From positions 201,545,336 to 201,609,335 of the forward strand of contig NC_088098.1 of the NCBI RefSeq assembly GCF_036370855.1: a stretch of DNA of 64,000 bases, given 5' to 3'. Source of the DNA: Dromaius novaehollandiae (Eukaryota; Chordata; Aves; Casuariiformes; Dromaiidae). Under the pieces are notes generated by a model. The model searched no databases and had not been told where the DNA came from. It saw nothing but the letters and a program-made list of their open reading frames with translations. Made by a program: the position numbers and the translations under genes. Positions 50,601-60,529 of the stretch are shown here, piece after piece (within the stretch, counting starts at the first letter, position 1; each line of letters starts with the position of its first letter).

Positions 50601-53600
50601 AGAGCATGTTTGTAAGGAGACAGTCAGGAAAGGGAAGATAAGTCATGTTAACGTCCACACAGGAGTTTAATCTGCATTACTTCGCTTTAGCTTAATCCCT
50701 TTTGAAGGAGAATTAAGATAAGGGAAGTAAAGCCACTTTATGTCTAAACAGAGAGCATCCACACAAGGATTTAACATGCTTTCAATGCATCCACTTTATC
50801 TTCACACTTTTAGTTAATTTGCTTAACATTCCTGAATGCCTGCATGTAGGCAACCCCCTTGCCCAGGAAGCTTCCATTTTAGATAGAAAGTGAAACCTAA
50901 GAGTGAAGATTCACTCTCACATTTGAATCAGATCTTAGATGGGCAAACAAGTTTCAGTGGCTGACAGTGACAGAGCATCTCCCCCACCCCAACATGCCAG
51001 AACACACCACCACGAGGAATGTGTGCAAGCTTTACAGCAGGCAATCAACTAGAGTATTAAGAACAAGATCAGTTATCAGGAGCCAACTCCATCATCTGCC
51101 AAGAAGTCATTCTTTAGGTGTTCCAACAGCCGGAAGAATAAGTCAGCTAAGACAAAATTGTCTCATACAGAGGCAACTACCTGCAACCTTTAATAGTGGC
51201 TTGAAAAAAAACCACAGGCTAACACAGAGTATTTCAGCTTTTCCAGTAGAAATCTGATATTAAGCACAACAGATTCAACTAAGACCCAACACCCAAAGAA
51301 GAATCAAAACACAACTTATAACAACCCCTCAGCCTCCTCAGTATGCCCCAGCTCCTCACTCAGGCTGAAGGTCCAGAAAAGTGAACATGAGATTAATGCC
51401 AAACTGGAATCTGGAGTGCAATGAAACAGAGTTCTGGGTTTTCATCACACATTTTTTGAACAAATTAAAGATGGCTTTTTGCTTCATTTCCAAAGGTTAG
51501 GTCATTATTAAAGCGATTTGTTATCCAGTGAGTTCATTTATACGAGAAAAAGGGAGGAAAGGCTCACATAACCTCATGTTAACCACTCATCTGGAAAGGT
51601 TTACTTCCAGTGGACAAAGTTACTCCTACAAACACCACAACTCCTTTAAGAGAGTTCATGCCTACACTGAATTGCCTTCAGAACTGAAACATCACAGTCC
51701 ATTCTGTTACACAGAACCTGGTTTCTTACCAAGTTGTGAGACATGGATAAATTCCCAGTTTAAAAGTTAAGTACCTTGGAATTATATTCTGTTGCTGTCT
51801 TTATTTGCAAATCAAAAAAAAAAAAAAAAAAAAAAGCTAAATGAGATAGAGCTCTGATCTTCCATGGTTGCAGCAACATTCACCATTAAAGTTTTGCTTC
51901 AGTTGTGGTTTGCACAAAATAACTAGTAAAAAATATCTACTAGAAGTGTCACTACAGCACAGAGAAGCACAGAGAAGCACTACGTATATGAGTCACTAGA
52001 ATATACTTAGCAAGCTATTACTAATAAAGCAGATAAACAATAATTTTGACTAGGTAGCTTAGAGAAGGAAGTTTTGCCTCTGTGGATACCTGCAATTTTC
52101 TACTACTCATCCATCTTAAACTTATGACAGTTGAAGTCTTCTGCTTATAACACGAAAGGCACAAAATTTTTTTGCAAGTTTGCTTTCAAAGGGGTTGTTC
52201 TTTAGAAAAGGGAATTCTTGCTTGCAGAAGTCCTGTAATAAAAGCATACTACTGATTAAATAAGATAGGTTTTATTTTAGTAGTTAAGGATTTCAGTTCA
52301 CTTGAGCAAAGCAGACACACCAGCAGCTACACAACAAAACACTGCATATCATTACAAAGAACCCTTACAGATGTTGCAAGAAAAACACGTATTGGACTAC
52401 AGCAGAGTAGCATTAACTTTCAGTTTGTTTTAGGACTGGATTCTAAGCTTTCTTCCTGTCAGATCTCTTCTGCGTTACTGGCTTTTTTCCTGCTTGTCTT
52501 TAAAAGTTTTCTTGGAACAAAAAACAGAGGGTGCTTCACTAGCGATTTATGTAGTCATGTAGCTTTTAAGAGGGAGCGAACAGCAATACTTCACTTCTTC
52601 AGGTGAGCTTTAAGAACAGTAGTGTAACAGAAATGAAGATGTTCCTACTCTTCCCTGTCCCAATACAAGCTCCTTGTCCTCCTGTATTACATGCAGCTGC
52701 ACAGACCTGCAGATTCGTGTTTATGCAGTGTGTATTATAAGAGTTTGTATTACCATCTATTCAGGAAAAACAAAGAAAAAACCCTGTATAATAAGATGCT
52801 AAAGTGCATAGGCCTAATTAACAGTAAGTTCCCTTGATGAGGATGCTGTATGAGTGCAGACACAGGCACCCATCCTCCCACTGAGAAATTACACTTGAAA
52901 ACTCCCAATCATTGATGCCAAACACTTGAACATAGAAAGCTACCTGCTGGCTCAGAGAAATGCCAGGGGAACTCAGCACAGCTTTGCCAGTTTTGCTCAC
53001 AAAAAAAGGTCACTGAACTCTGAGGCCAAAGCTACAGCAGAATGTACTTGTTACTTAGGTTCCAGGATGAGGAACATATGCTCTGAAATGAGTATGTTTT
53101 TCCTTCCATGTCTGGAAAAGATTTGTGAAATATTATCCAACGCTAAGACTTACTGCCACAGCAGCCTGAAGTTACACAGAAACTTGACATTTTTTCCTGT
53201 ACAATTAGCAAAGGCCAGTTAAGGGTTGGTACATGCATTTATTTCACATCTTTCTTCCTTGCTCTTCTACTTTCTAACTCTTATACATCTTCCTTGCTGT
53301 GTGTCACCCTACTTTTCTTCTGGTGGACTTCTTGACTTCTGCCAAGAGCAGCTTCAACCAGCAATGGAATTTGGTGGGTAGTACCTTGCAAAGCCTATCA
53401 GGAATGCAGCAATACTGCAAAACCAAAAAGGCCACTGACCTATATCATCAATAACAGAGCTCAGCAGAGATTCTCAAGGGCTCTGTTCCACGAGCGAAGA
53501 GAGGAAGGAGGAAGTGGATCCTACAAATTTAAGGATCCCTGCAATACCCAGATCAATGTAGAGCCAAAAGAACATAAAGTGAAAGCACCATTGCTGCAGT

Positions 53601-56600
53601 CACAGCACTGCCATTCTCCAGGGCACGTGCTGGTCTGACTCCGATAAGAGAGCATAAGGCAGCAAGAAGCTGAGGTAATTCAGCACGTTGATTTTTACTC
53701 TAATGTTGCATACAGAAGAATAGAAGTGTGTCCTTAATAAGAAGTCTCAAGATGTGCTCTCCACTAGCACAACTGCTGTTGTGACAGTACGATGGGAATG
53801 GCAGATTGTGGTCATTTGAATTCACATTTCTGACAGCATGACAACACATTTTCATTTTTATTCAAATGTTACTGAGTCAGTTTTGCAGTATAAACAGACA
53901 GAAGCAAAGGAGATCAATAGGTTTCCAAAGCTGTCTAACACTTCGGTGAAGGTCATTCCTGTGCAAGGTATACTTGCCAAAAATAGGAAGAAGTACGTAT
54001 AACACAACATCTGGTATTATGTCGACATGAAGGGAAGCAGGGCCGAATTCTGTGCAATTTTTTTGAAACCAACAGAAAAGCTTTTTTTTTTTCCCTCTCT
54101 CTCTCTCTCCAGATAGTTTTGAAACCTTAGTATTTTCCAGAGACAGCAACAGACCAAAGAAATACCTAGGGTAAAATGAAAGCTTAAACTAGATGCCCCA
54201 AACCCCAATAGCTCAACTTAGAGCTGGACCCACCTCTCCCAAAATTCACTGGATCTACATAAACATCCTTTTCTTTCCTGTGTCCCATTTTATGTTCTAT
54301 AGATACAAGAAATGCAACTAAGTTTTTCTTTAGGGACATACTCAACTCAGTAAAGAAAATGTCACAGGCATCATGAGACATATGGGTAATCATTTTGCCT
54401 CCGATTAGTGTTCACATCAGTATTTCCTTACTGAGGATTCCAGTTATGGCTTGAGAAATCAAGGACACGTGTTAGCTGTGGATGACAACATGACCAAATA
54501 GGTGAATAAGGAAGTGACACTATGCTATTAGAAACTAATTAACTTAACTATCTCTGGCTTCTGTAACTTATTTTGTACACAAGGTCAACCGTGAAGTGCT
54601 GTACAAATCATCATTTCTGACATGCACACAAGCCTGCTCTTAGATCCTTTAAAATAAATACATACAAACATTCTGTGCCTTTTCATACATATGACAACTG
54701 AAATTTGAAATCCAATTTATCTATCCACTTAGACACAGAAGCAAGTCACCATAGCAACTAAAGAACACATAAGAGTAATTTTAAAAAGAAGCATTCCACG
54801 CTTTCACATTTCTTGCTTCCAAATGACTTGATTTACATTTTATCTGATGTGACTTCAGTAAAACATAAGCGTATGCTTAAAATCTGTTACTGCTTGGAGA
54901 CTGTTTTGCAGTAGATCAAGAGAAGATGTCAAGTTTCTAGGATTTATTGAAGAAAAACCAAGTGTTTGCTACAGTTGGTTCTCTAAATTATTATTTAAGA
55001 TGTTTAAGATGAGTAAGTTAAAATCAAAATGGAAGTATCACTGACAGATTCCTTAATACCTGCTTACAACAAAGTGTTGGAGGATTAAGTGTTTCATAAA
55101 GAAACATTTTTATTATTTCATAATTAATATATCAAACTTTAGGAATAATTCAAATGAGAGCAAGGTGGAAGTCAAACTGGAAAAGACAAGAAACCCCAAA
55201 CAATTGTTTTCCTTTACATATGGCCTTGGATTAGAGGTATGAGCATAAGCAGGGAGAAGAGCCCTGTGCACTATTGGGCATGTAGATTATTGGTCAAAAG
55301 TACTGCCCTAGATCTGGGGATTTAGAATTATTCTAATTACTGGATTGACCAATTAAAAAAAAAAGTTTCTTTCCACCGGAAAGCAGCAGCTATTGAAAAC
55401 AGGTAGACGAAAAGGCAGAGATGAACTTCTGCTACATTATGCATCCCCAAGTCTAAAAGTGACATTCTTATAAGAACCTGGATTTTACACTGGTTACCCT
55501 TGGTGTAAGCACAGCCCACTTTCTCAGCTCTTCAGACATGCTGTACAGTCCTGTGAGAGGCAGGGACACGGGAAGTAATTCGGATTGAGATGGGATGCAT
55601 AAGTAACTTTAGTTATTACTTGCTTAGAATTTTTGTTTTTTAATCATTCACTTGATTAAAGTTAGTCTTACTATCTGGCACCACAGTACGCATCTTCTCC
55701 TATCTTTTTAAGTACTGTCTCATTTAATGACCGAACTTTGTGTTAGAAAAGTACTATGAACCACTTTAAAAAACACCACCACCACAAACTTTTATACTTG
55801 TGATTTCCTTTTCCAGATAGAGTACAGATGGTGACTGTCAGCAAAGATAGGCATTCCCAGGGTGAAGACATTTTGTATATGTAAAGACTACCTCTGAGAG
55901 GATATCTTGGGTGGGGAGGGGGGGGAGGAGAGGGTGGGCACCCCCCCAAACCAAAACAACCCTCCCCTGCAAGCCCCTAAAAACTCAAGTAAAAATATAT
56001 ACTCTGTTATGCGCTACATCTTTAAAGGGATGTTGGGTACTTATCTGTTGTTCTATTAGGAACAACTTCATCACCTTCATATAAAACATAATTTATCTAG
56101 TGTTGCTAACGGCATGAAGCATGTGTCTTCTTACTGCCTTCTTTTGAATACGAGAATGCACAAGTGTCACTTATGCAAAACTAAGCAATTGCTGCAGTTG
56201 TGGAAGAGCAGCCACTCTTCAAACAGTTATACTTTTTCCATTGCCTTTCGTGGGAGGCCCTTAAAGCTCCACATATTTGTGGATCACCTTGTGGGAGGTG
56301 ATCCTTCTCATCTTCTCAGCCCTGCTGAGGCCACACCTGGAGTGCAGTGTCCAGTGCTGGGCTCCCTAGTACGAGAGACATCCGGACCTGCTGGAGCGGG
56401 TCCAGCAAAGGGCCACAAAGAGGATTAAGGGACTGGAGCACCTGACATGCGAGGAGAGTCTGAGAGCTGGGACTGTCTAGCTTGGAGAAGGGAAGACTTG
56501 GGGTGATCTTATCACTGTATATGAATGCTTAATTGGGGGGAATAAAGACAGGGCCAGATTCTTCTTAGTGGTGCCCATTAACAGGACAAGAGGCAATAGG

Positions 56601-59600
56601 CACAAACTGAAACAGAGGAAATTCTGCCTGAACATACAAAAATACTTTACTTTGAGGGTGACTGAGCACCAGAGCAGGTTGCCCAGAAAGGTTGTGGAGT
56701 CTCCACCCATGGAGACATTCAAAACCCCACCGGACATGGGTTCCAGCTGATCCCGCTCTGAGCAGAGGAGTTGGACCAGATGACCTCCAGAGGTCCCTTC
56801 CCACCTTAGCAGTTCTGTGGGTAGAAAAGACTTCACAGGCCATCGGTCTGCTTAAATGGAAAGGTAAAAAATCCCCCCAAAACCAGACAAACACCCCCCC
56901 CCAAACCTACTGATGTTAAATAAATACAAAATAGACTGTATAAAAAGAAAGAAAAAGAGACAGGAGATTTTAAGCTGATTATAAAAAGCTTTGTCAGCAG
57001 TTAAACAACAGATGAAGAGTAGGTACAGAAAAAAATGCAAATTACACTAATTCCTCATTATCCGTATTCATGTCTGCAATGTTTTGTTTAGAAGACAAAC
57101 CCCAGTAGCAGTGAGAGTGCCCTGATGCAGCATATGCAGACTTGCCCTTTGATAGTAGCAGCAGGGACTACAGCAAGCCTCCAGTTCACAAGCCTCAGTT
57201 AATGCTGAGCGGTTGGTCTGCCTATAGGCAAGAGCCTTCTCTTACAACAACCTGGATTTGAAAGCCACTGTTGAAAATCCTCCTGGGCTCCCCAGGTGCA
57301 TAGGTCTGTTCCACAAAGCTGCTACAGTACCCTACTATCACTACTCAGATGGAACAGGTTAAGTTTATCTTAATTTCACAAGTGAAAGCTCAGCTCCCCT
57401 CTTGTCTGTCTCATGACATTTTCTATGCTACAGTCAACAAGATCACTTGCAGTCTGTGTAGACCTAACTGAACTGGTTTTAAGCACAGAGGTAATCTTAT
57501 CCACACAGTATAATGCAGAACTGGGCAAAAATATCTGAACTAGTTTGGCTACTGGAAGATGCTGTGGTATCAATCCAGTGATTTAACACAACTGTATTCT
57601 GCCCTTTCAAGTTTCTTTTCTGTTCTACCTTTAAAGACAAAAAATAGCTATATGGCAAGTCTCAACTGAAGTAAATAAGAGTTCATACCACTGAGTCTAC
57701 ATTTATGCAACATTATTTTGTCAGAACCTCTAATTCTTGTTTACACTCCCTCATTCCATATCATCCTTCAGAATTATCACTGAGACAATTTCCATCATCT
57801 GCATAGTCTCCATTCCTCAAGATGAAATTCCCCACAGCTACTTTGAAGCTCCAGCTCTCATGCCTATTACCCTTGCAATTTTCATCCCGCTCTGTTGTTC
57901 TAGCATGTACTGTTGGTAGCCCTATTTACAGGAACATGTAAATTCCTTCATTTTTCCTTCTTATCCAAGAAGAAAAATGGATAACAGGGATGTTTCATGA
58001 ACTATAGATACCATCAGCCAGTCCAGTGTCTACTCCATGTTCTGCAACAGAAAGTGCTATGCCACTGACCAGCCCTCTTGTCACCAATACACTGCATTTG
58101 GCCATGCATTTGACTGATGAACAGTGAAGGCCAATTTTAGCAAGCTCTTGGGCTGCTACTGCTGGTAACAGACAAACACTGGGATGGAAGATGTGTAATT
58201 GTTTCATTTCCAGCTGTCATCCAAGTTGGGAGGCTAAATATCCTTCTCTTGCACCTGGATCTCCCTGCAGCTCCTAACTTAATTGCTTTTTCACTATCAC
58301 ACTAACCTGCTACCACATTCAAATGTATGCAACAGAACTTACTTTCCCCCGTAAGTGCTCTTCAAAGATGACCAAAGTTTATTTCTTAATCTCCCCAGAT
58401 TTCTTATATGCTCATAAAATACAAGAAATTGAATACAATATTCCAATCAGTCCTATCTTGAAGGATGAGTATAAAAGAAGAAATCCAGATGCTTATAACT
58501 GAACAGAATGAGTTCTCCACTTTAACACTCATTTCCTAAGTTGACTTTTTGCTCTGCATTCACAATATTTGACTTCCCATGAAAGACAAAGTCCTAGAAT
58601 GTTATTTTTAGATAACCAACTGCTTTCCAGAGGCTTGGCTACCTTGGCTACTTAGGGGAAGCTAAACACTATCAAGACTTTTCAAAGCCTTTAAGATTCA
58701 TTGTCTTCAGAATATGAAAACAAGTGGACGTAGTTTCCTCAGGAGAGCCACAGGGATTTAAATATTCAAAACAGCACTCTATCCAACATGAAAAAAACAC
58801 CAAAGAGGCCAGGACAACCAAAGAAAGGCAGAATTGACAGTTTAAACGGAGAAGCAAAGTGTTTACTGTAGTCAAAAAGGAGCAGGCAGGTTAGAAGTTG
58901 TAAGCAGTTCAGCTTCTCCCCATGGAGGAAGCAAAACTACACCATGATGGAAAGATATCAGGCCATCTAGGGGGGAAGCTGTAATGCTCTCTGTAACCCC
59001 AGTTGTAAGCTTCCACCCCACCTGCAGGTGTTTAAAGGCCTGTTTATCTGGGATTCATGCCCCAGATCCTATATGGTACAGCTGCATAGGCTTGGCTCAG
59101 GCTGCCGAGAAGGACCGTACAGAGAAAGGAAGGTAAAAGTTAGAGGTGGGACCGCTGAGATGGAAATTATTAGCAACTCAAGGATTCAAGAAGGAAAACT
59201 CCAGTATGGGAAGTTGTAAAATTGTACAGGAGGGAAAAAAACACCCCGATGAGGTTAGTCAGGCTCCTTGTGAACCGTCAGGTCATTGGATCAATCTGAG
59301 TGGAAGACCATGGAAGATCTCTGCCACAGAGCTGCAGGGGCCAAGCCTTCCCCTCCTGACTGATGCCTTATCAGGTAACGCTTAGCCTAATGGCTCATTA
59401 AACCCCAGCTATCTTTTGTGTGTGTTAGCAAATAAATAAATAATTGCTTTAAATTTAAAGTTGTGCATATCCTGCTTACAGAGTCTTTGTGCATCCAGTT
59501 GAAGATGGTACCTGAAGAAACTGACCCAAAGTGGGGCAGGAACATCTGGGGCAAGGCTAGGTGGGCAACAAAGTCATTAGGGATGATCGGCCTAGAGGTA

Positions 59601-60463
59601 ACGATACTAGTATCCATAGCGCATATGAAATTCTTTACTACAAACAGCTGAGAAAAAAAAACAACAAAAAAACCAAAAAAAACAAAAAAGATAGTGACAG
59701 AGGCTCTGTACAGAAGCATATATTTCAGCTCTCTTGAAAAGGTTTTCCCCATCCAGACATATGATTGCTCTGGCTTATACATAAATTAAGCTCTGATCTG
59801 TATTAGTTTCTAGGGGTGTTAACTTTCCCCACTGGCTACAGAACAAAGAGGACATTAGCTTTCTGCACCTAAAGTTGGCCTCTGCAAGTCCCCTTTACTA
59901 CCCCTGGCTTATAGAGAACAACTGCAAGTCATACACAGGAGCAAGTAATCGTTAGACCTTTCTCCCAAAATGGAGCACAACCTTCCCGCCCCGCCCCCCC
60001 CCCAAAAAAAAGCATTTGCACATCTATTCCAAACATCTCCCCTTCCCCTCCTCCGCTTCTGCAAGCAGCACTCTAAGAAACTACATCGCAAGCGCAAAGG
60101 GGAAAAGCATTTTGTAAGCACTGTTCAACATTACTGCGTTTCTCCTATTTTCCTCTGACACATCAGACACCAGAGATCTGCTGCTGATGTGATGGATCAC
60201 TGACCCGATCCCATATAACGGTTCCTGCATTCTTTGTTCCTATGAAAAACTGAAAAGGAGATCTTAAATTAGAACTGTCATTTGGAAACAGCTTTAATTA
60301 AATAGTGAATCTAGGTGAGTAGAAAGTAACCTAGAATGAACTAGTTCACACCTTCCACGCTATTGGTAACAGCTAAAACATTTAAGTCACTACAGTATAA
60401 AAACAATAAACATTTAACACTTTTGAAAAACATGCAAAAGAATTACCTTAGGAAGTGTTTCAT
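32487..60463 (-). CDS. ELMOD1: ELMO domain-containing protein 1 (10 coding exons)
   Basis: The coding sequence is the join, on the - strand, of 60463-60447, 49228-49083, 48933-48905, 48403-48306, 45424-45295, 41898-41765, 40569-40501, 37614-37564, 36047-35914 and 32659-32487. Every intron starts GT and ends AG and all phases agree, giving 981 nt with TAG, so 326 residues. ELMOD proteins are GTPase-activating proteins for Arf-family GTPases; ELMOD1 acts on Arf6 and Arl2 and its loss in mice affects inner-ear hair cells. Visible landmarks are a hydrophobic/amphipathic N-terminus (about residues 7-28), then LTGRCELQRICYNT, then the ELMO domain over about 133-306. The domain holds the GAP signature W159-xxx-IGFQGDDPKTDFRGMG, whose Arg174 is the family's catalytic arginine. 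The C-terminus reads HFAASESLINM. ELMOD2 is excluded by the N-terminus and tail. The 326-residue length equals the shorter human isoform as I remember it; the longer form is 334. The promoter and first non-coding exon are outside the window. Confidence 0.96.
32660..35913 (-). other. ELMOD1: ELMOD1 intron 9
   Basis: Holds A/C-rich simple sequence at 34480-34530, a GC-rich patch at 35290-35480 and a CTCF-like motif at 35509-35527. No other exon recognised on either strand. Confidence 0.7.
35509..35527 (+). promoter_or_regulatory. Candidate CTCF-like site
   Basis: The core CTGCAGGGGGCAGGG resembles the CTCF consensus core (CCACCAGGGGGCGC type). It is a single motif match by eye beside a GC-rich intronic patch, with no binding evidence. 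Confidence 0.25.
35914..36047 (-). CDS. ELMOD1: ELMOD1 coding exon 9
   Basis: Acceptor TTCTTACAG, donor TTCT|GTAAGT. Encodes YSFAIVGINITDLAYNLL, then VSGALKTHFYNVAPEAPT and LTHFQQTF, the second half of the ELMO domain. Confidence 0.97.
36048..37563 (-). other. ELMOD1: ELMOD1 intron 8
   Basis: About 1.5 kb, AT-rich; nothing else recognised. Confidence 0.75.
37564..37614 (-). CDS. ELMOD1: ELMOD1 coding exon 8 (51 nt)
   Basis: Acceptor TCTCCCCAG, donor GG|GTAAGT. Joined to exon 7 it reads SQFSKAEWEKKKFDKAIG. The short segment RDITKEEI found just before the FSKAEWE block in the longer mammalian form is not present in this join. Confidence 0.92.
37615..40500 (-). other. ELMOD1: ELMOD1 intron 7
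   Basis: About 2.9 kb. This is where an alternative microexon for the longer mammalian-type isoform would be expected; I looked for it on the - strand and did not find it. It holds a short CA repeat near 38834-38843. Confidence 0.7.
40501..40569 (-). CDS. ELMOD1: ELMOD1 coding exon 7
   Basis: Acceptor ATCTGCAG, donor AG|GTAATG. Encodes YFAEWDTGIAQQVLSDSLQ and PKY, finishing with two bases of Ser208. The WDTGIA segment is more variable than the flanking AQQVLSDSL. Confidence 0.93.
40570..41764 (-). other. ELMOD1: ELMOD1 intron 6
   Basis: About 1.2 kb; nothing else recognised. Confidence 0.75.
41765..41898 (-). CDS. ELMOD1: ELMOD1 coding exon 6 (GAP signature)
   Basis: Acceptor CTTCCTAG, donor TTGGT|GTAAGT. 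Encodes residues 141-184 plus two bases of Val185. It carries the whole signature KQWCEIGFQGDDPKTDFRGM with Arg174, the residue required for Arf-family GAP activity in ELMODs. Confidence 0.97.
41899..45294 (-). other. ELMOD1: ELMOD1 intron 5 with GC-rich patch
   Basis: About 3.4 kb. A GC-rich, modestly CpG-rich patch spans about 43430-43880 and leaves overlapping open frames of up to 165 codons on both strands. None resembles a known protein. Confidence 0.7.
45295..45424 (-). CDS. ELMOD1: ELMOD1 coding exon 5
   Basis: Acceptor CTCTTAG, donor AAG|GTAGGT. Encodes residues 97-140, including QACLLQIVGYRNL, EKLRREPYDSENPQHEEM and LLK at the start of the ELMO domain. Confidence 0.96.
45425..48305 (-). 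other. ELMOD1: ELMOD1 intron 4
   Basis: About 2.9 kb, AT-rich; nothing else recognised. Confidence 0.75.
48306..48403 (-). CDS. ELMOD1: ELMOD1 coding exon 4
   Basis: Acceptor TTTGTAG, donor CCACA|GTAAGT. Encodes RLQTSVSVHPDAIEKT followed by the DDIMELKRINPDINP block (residues 65-96), ending two bases into Gln97. Confidence 0.95.
48404..48904 (-). other. ELMOD1: ELMOD1 intron 3
   Basis: 501 bp between the 29-nt microexon and exon 4. A chance open frame runs across it on the - strand. Confidence 0.85.
48905..48933 (-). CDS. ELMOD1: ELMOD1 coding exon 3 (29-nt microexon)
   Basis: Acceptor TTAACAG, donor AAG|GTGAGT. Only 29 nt, encoding the end of Glu55 and ASLRGSKSK. It restores the frame between exons 2 and 4 and matches the SLRxSKSK segment of ELMOD1. 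It is too short for an ORF search and was found from frame and splice logic. Confidence 0.88.
49083..49228 (-). CDS. ELMOD1: ELMOD1 coding exon 2
   Basis: Acceptor CTGACAG, donor ATAG|GTAACT. Encodes residues 6-55 (both ends split), including the hydrophobic FVQVCLYFYCK stretch and the LTGRCELQRICYNTKPG block typical of ELMOD1. Confidence 0.95.
49875..49992 (+). mobile_element. CR1 LINE 3' end fragment
   Basis: The block 'ttggattagagacctcctgg' followed by 'ggtcctttccagcctggttta' matches the conserved CR1 3' end (TTGGACTAGATGACCTCC.. GGTCCCTTCCAACC type). It is a short, diverged, heavily 5'-truncated copy inside ELMOD1 intron 1, antisense to the gene. Confidence 0.75.
51814..51835 (+). repeat. 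A22 homopolymer
   Basis: Uninterrupted A run in ELMOD1 intron 1. On the gene's sense strand it is poly-T. Confidence 0.9.
56288..56822 (+). mobile_element. CR1 LINE, 5'-truncated, well preserved 3' part
   Basis: The 'gtgggaggtgatccttctc', 'ctgctgaggccacacctgga' and 'aagggccacaaagaggatta' blocks and the closing 'gacctccagaggtcccttcc' are diagnostic CR1 text. The frame at 56568-56750 encodes the C-terminal pol segment with RTRGNRHKLKQRKFCLNI and RVTEHQSRLPRKVVESP. The copy is about 535 bp, ends near an ATTCTGTG-like terminus ('cagttctgtgg') and contains frameshifts, so it is inactive. It is less diverged than the copies at 19-21 kb and 49.9 kb, hence younger. It lies antisense in ELMOD1 intron 1. 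Confidence 0.92.
59651..59688 (+). repeat. A-rich low-complexity run
   Basis: A runs interrupted by single C residues. It may be simple sequence or the tail of an unrecognised retroposed copy. Confidence 0.8.
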
Positions 60464-60529
60464 GATGATGGTTTTGCTTGTGTTACTGGAACCGTACTGA
60501 TAGCCTCTTCTTTGCAAAAGATACCAGTA
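60447..60529 (-). CDS. ELMOD1: ELMOD1 exon with start codon (66 nt 5' UTR, 17 nt CDS)
   Basis: The exon begins after a CTACAG acceptor at 60529/60530, so at least one non-coding exon lies upstream. ATG is at 60463-60461. The exon encodes MKHFL plus two bases of Arg6 and ends at donor AG|GTAATT. The MKHFL start matches known ELMOD1 proteins. Confidence 0.9.

Larger units (their letters stand above)
49229..60446 (-). other. ELMOD1: ELMOD1 intron 1 (after the start-codon exon)
   Basis: About 11.2 kb. Contains CR1 fragments at 49875-49992 and 56288-56822, an A22 run at 51814-51835 and an A-rich run at 59651-59688. No further exon recognised. Confidence 0.8.
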
